IMG/VR virus record: IMGVR_UViG_3300030451_003794
Span: 1-25,844 of that record
Source: a virus
Direction: 5' to 3' (one strand)
DNA length: 25,844 nucleotides
In this document: positions 18,664 to 24,712 of the stretch, piece by piece
How positions within the stretch are numbered: position 1 is the stretch's first letter
Layout: each line of letters begins with the position of its first letter
The notes under the pieces: generated by a model
The model's input: the letters and a program-made list of their open reading frames with translations, nothing else
Told to the model about the DNA's origin: nothing
Database searches by the model: none
Translations under genes and position numbers: made by a program

Positions 18664-19443
18664 TTAGTTCGCGTATATTTTTCCGCTAGTTGTTCCAGTA
18701 AAGTAAACCCTTACTTTATTATCGTTTATATATTTAACAGGCACGTGTGCCACTTGTTCTGGTGATCCTGATTCTGCCACAGTTATACTAGGTCTCTTAG
18801 CTAAATCGTGTTGAAAGTCTACATACTTCATAGTAGAACCATTAATGCTTTCAGTTAAGTGCGTAACGTTGCCATCTGAATCTGTTGTGCTAGCAAAGCT
18901 GCTTGATGTAAATGTTAACGCTGCGTGTTTATCCGCGCCTGCACTACCATCACCAATAGATATTATTGCATAAAATTTTTCATTTGTAAATGATCCATTG
19001 AACTTTGTTGGTGTAGATAAAGACAGATTATAAAAATCTGTTTCAGAACTATCTTGTGTTAATGTTGCAGTGTTGTATACACCATAATTATCTTGATCAC
19101 CTATTTCTGTTATTAATATTTGTCTGTTACTTAATACGTCTAATATGTTTTCAGATGAGTTAACAGTTTCGCCGTAAATAAATTTACTTATTTTTATTGA
19201 TCCAGCATTTTGAAATGTAGCGCCGCTAGAAAAACTAACGCGCATAGTACCATTACCATAAGGCGTTTGATCTTTATACTGATAAGTAAACTGACCTGCT
19301 ATATTTACAGCGTTAGTGTTAGATAAAAACCTAGCTATATCTTGTACAGCAAAGTTTTTTGTAGTACCACCAAAATTGGAACCTAAAAACTTATCGTCTT
19401 TTTCTACAGAGGTATCACTCTGGTATGTACTAATTCTAGCCAT
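18664..19443 (-). CDS. Probable tail fiber or baseplate-associated virion protein (259 aa)
   Basis: The N-terminus MARISTYQSDTSVEKDDKFL followed by GTTKNFAVQDIARFL (about 26-40) is a pattern I associate with fiber attachment domains in marine phages. The middle reads as a beta-rich domain with SISIGDGSAGADKHAALTF-like strands (the exact text is AIISIGDGSAGADKHAAL). The end VPVKYINDNKVRVYFTGTTSGKIYAN is a terminal beta domain often found on fibers. No enzyme motif or membrane segment is seen. It is the first of three consecutive fiber-type genes and follows the holin by 2 bases. The assignment is by pattern and context. Confidence 0.65.
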   Translation of the reverse strand: MARISTYQSDTSVEKDDKFLGSNFGGTTKNFAVQDIARFLSNTNAVNIAGQFTYQYKDQTPYGNGTMRVSFSSGATFQNAGSIKISKFIYGETVNSSENILDVLSNRQILITEIGDQDNYGVYNTATLTQDSSETDFYNLSLSTPTKFNGSFTNEKFYAIISIGDGSAGADKHAALTFTSSSFASTTDSDGNVTHLTESINGSTMKYVDFQHDLAKRPSITVAESGSPEQVAHVPVKYINDNKVRVYFTGTTSGKIYAN

Positions 19444-19445
19444 AT

Positions 19446-19844
19446 TTATTTTTTATTAAACTTTTCAAAACTACGACCGCCGAAATAGGCTCCGATTACA
19501 GTGATCAACACCAGCTGAAGTAGATCTGTCCACTTCTGCTCGACGTTAAAATCAACTGACCCACTATCCACAAAAACCATGAGGACAGTTGACACAATAA
19601 GGAAAACAAGTACAAGCGGTCTCACCGAACGCGTTAACCAGTTTCCATGTTCTAAATCTGCTTTCCATCTTTCTGTTACATTTTTTTGCATTTCAGCTTC
19701 AGCGTCAATTAAGATCTTTGTCATTTCTTTTTGAAACGCTTGCTTCTCTGCACCTGTTGTTATAAATTTATCTGCAACGCTAGCTATTTTTTCTATAAAG
19801 CTTCCAGCTGCCCCGCCAAATAATTTTCCTAATATCTTATTCAT
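19446..19844 (-). CDS. Holin, GTA-holin/3TM-like family
   Basis: This 132-residue protein has an amphipathic N-terminal helix (KILGKLFGGAAGSFIEKIAS), a charged helical stretch, then the signature-like segment GNWLTRSVRPLVLVFLIV with a membrane helix at about 76-93 and a second at about 107-123 (LLQLVLITVIGAYFGG), ending in a basic tail. The W-x-x-R-x-x-RP element before the first membrane helix is typical of the holin family named for gene transfer agents. It would form lesions in the inner membrane at the end of infection. No clear endolysin is in the window, though the next upstream gene encodes an HExxH protein. It overlaps that gene by 8 bases. Confidence 0.75.
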   Translation of the reverse strand: MNKILGKLFGGAAGSFIEKIASVADKFITTGAEKQAFQKEMTKILIDAEAEMQKNVTERWKADLEHGNWLTRSVRPLVLVFLIVSTVLMVFVDSGSVDFNVEQKWTDLLQLVLITVIGAYFGGRSFEKFNKK

Positions 19845-20163
19845 ATGCTTCTTTTTCCCACGGTAGCTTTTTACTTTCTAAATCTAGTTTATCTATATCA
19901 TATACCTTACCGTCAAAGACATAGTTATTATCATCAAAAGCTAATCTACCTTTTTTAATTTGATCAATATGTACCTTCTCATGTTTTAAAGCTTTACGCT
20001 TCATTGCTTTAGACATGTTATCATTTATAAATATTGTTTTGTTCATATCAACGTAACCAGCTACGTTATCAGGCATGTTGTCAGTGTACTTGATTAGTTC
20101 ACCGTTTTTAGATGCAGGATCTAATTTTAATACTTCGTTTATTGGTTTAAGTTTAAATGCCAT
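19837..20163 (-). CDS. Small putative zinc metallopeptidase with HExxH motif (108 aa)
   Basis: Residues 61-65 are HEKVH, within ALKHEKVHIDQ, and the C-terminus ends LPWEKEAYE with E103 or E105 available as a third metal ligand. The order HExxH, then about 40 residues, then an acidic helix with PWExEAY is typical of small gluzincin-like domains. There is no signal peptide or membrane segment. It lies next to the holin, overlapping it by 8 bases, so a lysis-related role is possible; a virion-maturation protease is another option, and an inactive metal-binding domain cannot be excluded. The motif is seen directly, the enzyme activity is inferred. Confidence 0.6.
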   Translation of the reverse strand: MAFKLKPINEVLKLDPASKNGELIKYTDNMPDNVAGYVDMNKTIFINDNMSKAMKRKALKHEKVHIDQIKKGRLAFDDNNYVFDGKVYDIDKLDLESKKLPWEKEAYE

Positions 20164-20603
20164 TATCTGTCGTTATCGTTTATCATGTCATCAATAGCTT
20201 TATTGAAGACTTTATCTGTATATGTTTTGTTGTTATAAAATTTACTTCTATTAGATGTAGGTAAATCTTCTTCACCTAACATTATACGGTATATTCTACT
20301 TATTAACTGAGAACATTTAAATGATGTTTTAAATATACTGTACTTTATAGTTGTTCTGTTTCTATGTCTCCACACTTCTATCCAACCTGCTTTACGTAAA
20401 CGCTCCCAACGTTGTTTGTCCCAAGAGTACGTATACGTACCGTCTATAAATTCATTACGCGTAAATCTATTTTTACAGTCTAAATAAATAAGCAGCTCTA
20501 AGTCTGCATCTTTTAAATTATAAGTTTTACAGGCCCATTTTCTAATGAGCCTATAATACTTAAGTAGTTTTACTTCGCGTATATCTGAAGCACTTAGTCT
20601 CAT
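20163..20603 (-). CDS. Winged-helix (MarR-like) DNA-binding protein, putative
   Basis: This 146-residue basic protein has a predicted helical core with the order expected of a winged helix: helix LKDADLELLIYLD (about 36-48), helix RFTRNEFI, recognition helix WDKQRWERLRKAGWIEVWR (about 65-83) and a wing hairpin RHRNRTTIKYSI. The end is helical and hydrophilic. The segment LRKAGWIEVWRHRNRTTIKY strongly resembles the 'L-x-x-x-G-W-I' turn and wing of MarR-type regulators. It may control the late operon in which it lies. It begins at an ATGA overlap with groES and ends with a one-base overlap onto the metallopeptidase-like gene. The target is unknown. Confidence 0.6.
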   Translation of the reverse strand: MRLSASDIREVKLLKYYRLIRKWACKTYNLKDADLELLIYLDCKNRFTRNEFIDGTYTYSWDKQRWERLRKAGWIEVWRHRNRTTIKYSIFKTSFKCSQLISRIYRIMLGEEDLPTSNRSKFYNNKTYTDKVFNKAIDDMINDNDR

Positions 20604-20857
20604 TCGACTAAAACAATATCATGAACCCTTATAACGTGGTAAAGTTTATCGTCCCATTGTATACCATGTCCCGCATGTTTATCATAATACACAACATCAC
20701 CTGTTTCAACGCCCTCTACTAAGTTACCTTTTGTTATTATTGTTGCTTTAATGTATCTATTATCTACATCGGTTGCTTCATTTACTATTAACCCAGCAAC
20801 TTTTTGGGGTTCACCTTTCTTTTTTTCTACAACTAGGTAATTATTTATCGCTCTCAT
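20600..20857 (-). CDS. groES: Phage co-chaperonin GroES (Cpn10)
   Basis: A longer frame opens at a TTG at 20860, but the ATG at 20857 is the better start and gives 85 residues, slightly shorter than the ~97 of bacterial GroES. The pattern is characteristic: N-terminal strand RAINNYLVVEK, a shortened mobile loop around EPQKVAGLIVNEA whose GLIV corresponds to the hydrophobic GIVL that docks on GroEL, YIKATIITKG, then VETGDVVYYDKHAGHGIQW and a closing strand HVIRVHDIVLVE. It would cap the GroEL cylinder. The gene overlaps the end of groEL by 17 bases and follows it, the reverse of the bacterial groES-groEL order. A host GroEL could also be its partner. Confidence 0.85.
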   Translation of the reverse strand: MRAINNYLVVEKKKGEPQKVAGLIVNEATDVDNRYIKATIITKGNLVEGVETGDVVYYDKHAGHGIQWDDKLYHVIRVHDIVLVE

Positions 20858-22424
20858 CAATCAACCTCATGTTAGATATTACACAATCTGCAGAAACTAT
20901 TGTATTTACAACGCTAATGGCGTTTTTTAACGCCGTTTTTGTAACTAAAACCGGGTCAATGATACCTGTTTCTACCATATCTACTACTTTACCCGTAATT
21001 ACGTTGTAACCGTAGCCAATTTTTGTAGGTATTTTGTAATTTTCTATACCTGCATTGGCTAATATTGTTTTAAATGGCGATTTTATAGCTTCAAATAAAA
21101 TTTTCTCGCCAATATTGTCTGGCTTTAGCGTGTTTGCTGCGTTTAAAAGCGCAATACCGCCGCCAGAAACTATACCTTCTTGCAAAGCTGCCTTAGTTGC
21201 GTAGATCGCATCATCAACTCTGTCCTTTTTTTCCTTTAATTCAACCGCAGAGTTAGCACCTACAAACACAATACCAACTGATCCACTTAAAATTGCAAGT
21301 CTTTGCTGTAGTTTTTCTTTTAAAAATCCGTTTTTCTCTTCTTGTATTAGTTTTCTTACAGAATTAATACGTTCTTCAACCACATTTTTAGACATATTAA
21401 CAGTTAACACTGTATTTTTGTCATCAGTAACAGATTTTACTACTTCTCCTAAACAATCAGGCTTGATTAATTCTAAATCATCGCCTAATTCTTCGTTTAT
21501 TACCTTTGCTCCTGTTATAATTGCAAGATCTTCTATAGTATCTTGCTTAGTATTGCCAAATCCTGGCAAGTCGACTATATTAACATTTATATTTCCCTTA
21601 ACTTTATTCATTAATAGTGCAGTTTTTAACTGCTGAGCTACAGGAGCCATAATTAATAACGATCTTTTGTTTTTAATTATGTGTTCTAAGATGTTTTGTA
21701 TACGTCTTACATTAGGTATTTCTGATGAGACTATTAAAACTAACGGATTATCTAACTCACATCGTTGTTTTTCTTTATCTGTAACAAAATGAGGTGATGT
21801 TAAACCACAATCAATTTGCACACCGTCAACAATATCCATGTAAGTTTCTTCTGTATTGCTTTCTTCCATTAAAACAACACCGTTAGTACCTACTTTTTCG
21901 TAAGCTTCTGATATAATTTTTCCAAGCTCTGTATCGTTATTGCAAGATATTGAGCTGACGTGTTTAAGAAGATCGCCTTTAACTTCAATACTGGACTTAT
22001 CAAGATATTTATTAACTTTGACCAACCCTGTTTTAACGCCTTCTTTAACTTCTCTAATAGAACAATTATTTTGTTTAACAGCTTTATCATTATTTATGTT
22101 GTTTAATAGTGATTGAGCAAGCACGATAGCTGTAGTAGTACCGTCACCTGCTTCTTTCACTGTATTTTTAGATGCCTCTTTAATTAGTGTAGCACCTATG
22201 TTTTCAACCGGATCATATAAGACAACGGATTCCGCTACCGTTACCCCGTCTTTTGTAATCACCGGTTTACCCCTAGCGTCTTCGTAAATAACACATTTAC
22301 CTGACGCGCCAAGGGTAGATTTTACCGCTGAAGCTAATTTATCTACTCCAGCTACAATTTGATTTTTGGCGATGTCACCAAAATTAAGATCCTTTACGAT
22401 CTCAGTCGGATTATTATATTCCAT
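20841..22424 (-). CDS. groEL: Phage chaperonin GroEL (Cpn60)
   Basis: The 527 residues cover all three domains. Equatorial: LGASGKCVIYEDARGKPVI near 38-56, ITKDGVTVAE, the ATP-binding GDGTTTA (93-99) with D94 at the place of E. coli D87, and RVDDAIYATKAALQEG with SGGGIAL (402-426), where D405 matches the catalytic D398. Apical: about 205-380 with SPHFVTDKEK, LLIMAPVAQQ and LPGFG(NTKQ). It folds substrates in an ATP-driven chamber. Differences from bacterial GroEL: no C-terminal GGM tail (it ends RLIDESDK), and the substrate-facing segment after LLIMA differs. ATP hydrolysis residues appear intact. Predicted clients are the capsid or the giant fiber. A/T-only leader, no Shine-Dalgarno sequence. 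Confidence 0.92.
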   Translation of the reverse strand: MEYNNPTEIVKDLNFGDIAKNQIVAGVDKLASAVKSTLGASGKCVIYEDARGKPVITKDGVTVAESVVLYDPVENIGATLIKEASKNTVKEAGDGTTTAIVLAQSLLNNINNDKAVKQNNCSIREVKEGVKTGLVKVNKYLDKSSIEVKGDLLKHVSSISCNNDTELGKIISEAYEKVGTNGVVLMEESNTEETYMDIVDGVQIDCGLTSPHFVTDKEKQRCELDNPLVLIVSSEIPNVRRIQNILEHIIKNKRSLLIMAPVAQQLKTALLMNKVKGNINVNIVDLPGFGNTKQDTIEDLAIITGAKVINEELGDDLELIKPDCLGEVVKSVTDDKNTVLTVNMSKNVVEERINSVRKLIQEEKNGFLKEKLQQRLAILSGSVGIVFVGANSAVELKEKKDRVDDAIYATKAALQEGIVSGGGIALLNAANTLKPDNIGEKILFEAIKSPFKTILANAGIENYKIPTKIGYGYNVITGKVVDMVETGIIDPVLVTKTALKNAISVVNTIVSADCVISNMRLIDESDK

Positions 22425-22448
22425 TAAATTTAATTTTAGTGTTTATGA

Positions 22449-22745
22449 TTATTTAAACGTTTTTACTACTTTAGGCCCTTTTAAAAAGTCTAGCCTTTTT
22501 TCGTAATGCTCGATGCTACCATCAATAGCAGCTTCGGCACTCTCCATAGTTTCACGTCTTGTAACATCATACCAAGTATCTTTTTCGATGTCTTGGTATT
22601 CGGTTTGAAAGTATCCATTAGGTAATTGGACTATCCTCCAGTTCTTTTTATCTGCAAGATGTTTCCAAAGATTAATGGTATTTTCGGATACTCCTTGATT
22701 ATCACCTTGTGATGACCACGAGTAGGTTCTATAAAAATACGTCAT
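22449..22745 (-). CDS. Hypothetical protein (98 aa)
   Basis: I do not recognise this protein. It starts MTYFYRTYSWSSQGDNQG and has aromatic-rich strands WRIVQLPNGYFQTEY and DTWYDVTRRETM, then a helical C-terminus AAIDGSIEHYEKRLDFLKG. No signal peptide, membrane segment or catalytic motif is visible. The gene has its own leader with GTTTAAC 17 bases before the ATG, like the capsid and 123-residue genes, so it is probably expressed strongly. It precedes groEL by 24 bases. A small regulatory or structural role is possible. Confidence 0.65.
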   Translation of the reverse strand: MTYFYRTYSWSSQGDNQGVSENTINLWKHLADKKNWRIVQLPNGYFQTEYQDIEKDTWYDVTRRETMESAEAAIDGSIEHYEKRLDFLKGPKVVKTFK

Positions 22746-22774
22746 AGTATTGGTTTTAATTGGTTAAACAAAAT

Positions 22775-22791
22775 GGTTATAAAATATAACC
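22775..22791 (-). terminator. Hairpin after the basic protein gene, possible terminator
   Basis: GGTTATA pairs perfectly with TATAACC around a 3-base AAA loop. The hairpin overlaps the stop codon of the 224-residue gene by one base and on the minus strand is followed by ATTTTGTTT. The stem is A/T-rich and weak, so it may be an attenuator or RNA-stability element rather than a terminator. Confidence 0.35.
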
Positions 22792-23465
22792 TATTTCTTT
22801 TTGTGGCCCATCTTAGGTTTTTTATGACCCATTTTAGGCTTTTTTGCCATAGTTGGTTTCTTACCAAGTTTAGGCTTTTTCATCATTGAAGGTTTCTTAC
22901 CTAGCTTAGGCTTTTTACCTAGCTTAGGTTTTTTCATCATTTTTGCTTTCTTCTTTATCATAGTAGGTTTTGTTTTATTTGTTTTTTGTTTTTGCATACT
23001 AGGCTTTACACCTGATATTTTCTTCATATCGTCTTCTTTTTTTGATCTAAGAGCATCCATACCACCTCTTTTCCTTGCGTCTTGTTGTCTTGCGTGCAAT
23101 AAGTTATCTCTTTCTATAATTGCAGCTTTTCTTAAACCCATTGCTGTTTCTCTTTCTTTAGGATCTCTAGTTTTTCGTGCTGTTCTACCGAGATCAACTA
23201 CTCTTTGTTGTATATCTTTTAGTGGATCAGTAGGTTGATCTTCTGCTGTTACGCCTCTCATTATAACAGCTTTTGCGTTTTGTACTTTAGGCTTTTTAAT
23301 AACACCTCTACCCATTAATATATCTTTTTGTGTTACTTTACCATCACCAGATAAATCAGGGAATTTAGCCATAGGCTTGATCATTCTTCCCATGTTAGGT
23401 TTTATCATGATTGGTTTAAGTTCTTCACCATTTTGCAATGGCATTTGTTTTTTATTCTTTTTCAT
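22791..23465 (-). CDS. Basic lysine-rich protein with EF-hand-like loop and repeat tail (224 aa)
   Basis: Residues 37-48 are DLSGDGKVTQKD, which fits the calcium-binding loop D-x-[DNS]-x-D-G-x-[ILV]-x-x-x-[DE]. Helical charged segments follow, and the last ~65 residues are a near-perfect low-complexity repeat of KKPKLGKK, KKPKMGHK and KPSMMKK units, strongly basic. Such a tail resembles histone H1-like or nucleic-acid-binding tails, and may bind phage DNA or RNA. The first 35 residues (KPIMIKPNMGRMIKPMAKF) are also repeat-like. It is the first gene of the minus operon, directly beside the divergent control region. I know of no named family; calcium dependence is inferred from a single loop, which may not bind. 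Confidence 0.6.
   Translation of the reverse strand: MKKNKKQMPLQNGEELKPIMIKPNMGRMIKPMAKFPDLSGDGKVTQKDILMGRGVIKKPKVQNAKAVIMRGVTAEDQPTDPLKDIQQRVVDLGRTARKTRDPKERETAMGLRKAAIIERDNLLHARQQDARKRGGMDALRSKKEDDMKKISGVKPSMQKQKTNKTKPTMIKKKAKMMKKPKLGKKPKLGKKPSMMKKPKLGKKPTMAKKPKMGHKKPKMGHKKK
22797..22960 (-). repeat. Tandem repeats encoding the basic tail
   Basis: The segment contains imperfect 18-base units (six codons), most evident in the adjacent copies 'ttaggctttttacctagc' and 'ttaggttttttcatcat' near 22906-22940. They code for KPKLGK and related hexapeptides. Tandem units of this type gain and lose copies by slippage. Confidence 0.7.
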
Positions 23466-23917
23466 GTTAATTGTTTTAAGTCGACTATGTTTTTATAATT
23501 ACATATTATAGAAGAAATTTACAGTGTGACATTAGCCCCTTACTATTAGGATTATATAGGCTATTGTCACTATTTTATGTTGAGATATAATGAAGTGTAG
23601 TGTTGCCACTATATATACGTATACACTTTGTAATACTAAACTCAATACTATTTTACTAGCCCCCATGTCATTTTGTCATACATTTTGACATTTTTACATT
23701 TTTACAAACTCACTACGCTTCACTATGGATACTATATATGAAAATAAAATTTAGAAAAATGTTTCAACTTTTTAGAATTAGTATGAGAAAAGAAGAGTGT
23801 GGCGGCAATACTACTAAACTATTTTTTATTAGTAAACAAACTCACTACTTTTACAAACTAATTACGAAACTATTTGGATAATATAAATATACTATAACAC
23901 TTAAACATAATACAACT
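23466..23917. promoter_or_regulatory. Divergent non-coding control region (452 bp)
   Basis: No credible gene lies here; it separates the minus-strand late operon from the plus-strand operon, so at least two promoters must be inside. Visible elements: a 5-bp hairpin (TAGTG with CACTA around TTGC) at 23598-23611, the perfect 10-bp palindrome TATACGTATA at 23614-23623, T-rich CATTTT-type repeats near 23667-23703, and the ACAAACTCACTAC direct repeats near the plus-strand start. TATAAT occurs on the minus strand at 23505-23510, about 40 bases before the first gene, with no convincing -35. I did not find a clean Bacteroidetes TAnnTTTG promoter. It could also hold a replication origin. Confidence 0.6.
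23704..23865 (+). repeat. Direct repeats ACAAACTCACTAC
   Basis: The 13-mer ACAAACTCACTAC occurs at 23704-23716 and exactly again at 23836-23848. A third copy, 11 of 13 identical (ACAAACTAATTAC), is at 23853-23865, directly before the leader of the plus-strand operon. Copies 2 and 3 are 17 bases apart start to start. The placement fits operator or iteron-like binding sites. Confidence 0.65.
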
Positions 23918-24145
23918 ATGAATACTATAACTTCTAAAAGATTTGTAATAAGAAAAAGTTTACTTAATACAAACACTAATATAACTTTTACTAACAAAGA
24001 TGGTCACGAAATTACGTACAACCACGATAAAGTTTTCTCAATAATGAAAGACAACTTAACTAAATTACCATGTTGGTTAAAGTATAAGTCGTACACTGCT
24101 ACTAATAATATACCAGTAGTATTAAGAGGTAAGTCACTACAATAA
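23918..24145 (+). CDS. Hypothetical protein, first gene of plus-strand operon (75 aa)
   Basis: No function is recognisable. The protein MNTITSKRFVIRKSLLNTN... is lysine- and asparagine-rich with beta-like strands (NITFTNKDGHEITYNHDKV) and no membrane segment. It starts at an ATG preceded by CATAATACAACT, the same AACT-ATGAAT context used after the tRNA-like elements. It is immediately downstream of the direct repeats, so it is probably the first transcribed gene of the operon. Its stop codon TAA lies in the loop of the hairpin at 24134-24154. Confidence 0.65.
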   Translation: MNTITSKRFVIRKSLLNTNTNITFTNKDGHEITYNHDKVFSIMKDNLTKLPCWLKYKSYTATNNIPVVLRGKSLQ

Positions 24146-24154
24146 CAGTAGTGA
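24134..24154 (+). other. Perfect hairpin over the stop codon
   Basis: TCACTAC (24134-24140) pairs with GTAGTGA (24148-24154) around the 7-base loop AATAACA, which contains the stop codon of the preceding gene. No U-tract follows, so it is not a classical terminator. It lies 6 bases before the first tRNA-like element and may belong to the same folded RNA. Confidence 0.6.
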
Positions 24155-24160
24155 TTACCA

Positions 24161-24204
24161 TCTCTTCTTGGAGCAGAGGTGGGTTTCGATTACCCACAAG
24201 AGAA
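24161..24204 (+). ncRNA. tRNA-like element 1: minimal acceptor/T-arm minihelix (44 nt)
   Basis: TCTCTT (24161-24166) pairs with AAGAGA (24198-24203). The T-arm GTGGGT-TTCGATT-ACCCAC (24179-24197) stacks on it with no gap, giving the 12 base pairs of a tRNA acceptor plus T-stem. The loop TTCGATT matches the T54-T60 pattern (TTC-purine-A). A24204 is at the discriminator position, then CT and the ATG of the next gene. D and anticodon arms are missing; only 12 bases (24167-24178) link the strands. One departure from consensus: the pair closing the loop is T-A, not G53-C61. It is not a functional elongator tRNA. An alternative weak pairing, CTCT with AGAG (24174-24178 area), exists. Confidence 0.5.
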
Positions 24205-24206
24205 CT

Positions 24207-24296
24207 ATGAATATAAATATACGCGAGCTAATTGAGAATATATTATTCTTACTAGCACTAACATTACTAACTTATTTTTCACTTTTAATAATATGA
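24207..24296 (+). CDS. Membrane micropeptide (29 aa)
   Basis: The ATG two bases after the tRNA-like element opens a 29-residue frame, MNINIRELIE followed by the hydrophobic helix NILFLLALTLLTYFSLLII (about 11-29). This is one membrane-spanning segment. It ends in an ATGA overlap with the next gene, which argues that it is translated. The role is unknown; short single-pass phage peptides often act in lysis control or host membrane interference, but nothing here shows that. Confidence 0.5.
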   Translation: MNINIRELIENILFLLALTLLTYFSLLII

Positions 24297-24430
24297 ATAG
24301 AAAATTTACACATACAGTGATTGACATTACTGTAAAAATAATACTAGGTGGCACCGCTATGTACGGTGTAATTGGTGGATTATATTTCGCCTTAACAAGA
24401 GGTTTAACTGATTTTGGTGTCTACTTATGA
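24293..24430 (+). CDS. Membrane micropeptide (45 aa)
   Basis: Translated by hand from the ATG that overlaps the preceding stop (ATGA), this 45-residue peptide has a basic N-terminus (MNRKFTHTV) and a likely membrane helix around VKIILGGTAMYGVIGGLYFA (14-33), then TRGLTDFGVYL. Glycine-rich membrane helices of this kind pack closely. It overlaps the next frame as ATGA as well. Function unknown; the two adjacent membrane peptides may work as a pair. Confidence 0.5.
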   Translation: MNRKFTHTVIDITVKIILGGTAMYGVIGGLYFALTRGLTDFGVYL

Positions 24431-24537
24431 AAGTAATTGATGGCATGATTTACCTTGATGAAATAGACAAGTGGGTAACAATAGAAGATTACCAAGAATA
24501 TGTAGAATACAATATTAATACGAACACTAACGGATAA
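24427..24537 (+). CDS. Small acidic peptide (36 aa)
   Basis: The frame starts at ATG 24427, overlapping the previous stop as ATGA, and runs 36 codons (MKVIDGMIYLDEIDKWVTIE, then DYQEYVEYNINTNTNG). It is acidic and hydrophilic with a few aromatic residues and no membrane helix. The chain of ATGA junctions supports translation. No family is recognisable. Confidence 0.4.
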   Translation: MKVIDGMIYLDEIDKWVTIEDYQEYVEYNINTNTNG

Positions 24538-24544
24538 TACTATT

Positions 24545-24712
24545 ATGAATATAAAATATAACGCGTACTCAACCATAAAGTGTGGCAAAGGTACAACAGA
24601 AAAAGATATGTACGAGTTATTTGGCGACGCTGTCGCTGTATATGACGAAAACGGCAATGAAATAAAAGATTACTTTAAAATTAAATACAGAAATGGCTGG
24701 AACAATAAATAA
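24545..24712 (+). CDS. Small hypothetical protein (55 aa)
   Basis: From the ATG at 24545 the frame encodes MNIKYNAYSTIKCGKGTTEK, then DMYELFGDAVAVYDENGNEI and a basic end KIKYRNGWNNK. It has a single cysteine and a mixed alpha/beta look. It starts 8 bases after the previous stop and overlaps the next gene by 20 bases. The function is unknown. Confidence 0.5.
   Translation: MNIKYNAYSTIKCGKGTTEKDMYELFGDAVAVYDENGNEIKDYFKIKYRNGWNNK

Noticed and set aside
23505-23510. TATAAT as the late promoter -10
   Set aside because: No acceptable -35 element and no Bacteroidetes-type TAnnTTTG at the right place; single TATAAT hits are expected by chance in such A/T-rich DNA.
24161-24204. A regular tRNA gene
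   Set aside because: The spacing leaves no room for D or anticodon arms, and no 5' strand matching the acceptor exists about 70 bases upstream, so it is reported only as tRNA-like.
24421-24657. A 78-residue frame on the minus strand
   Set aside because: It lies opposite the coupled small plus-strand genes and has no leader; its hydrophobic look comes from the reverse complement of an A/T-rich coding region.
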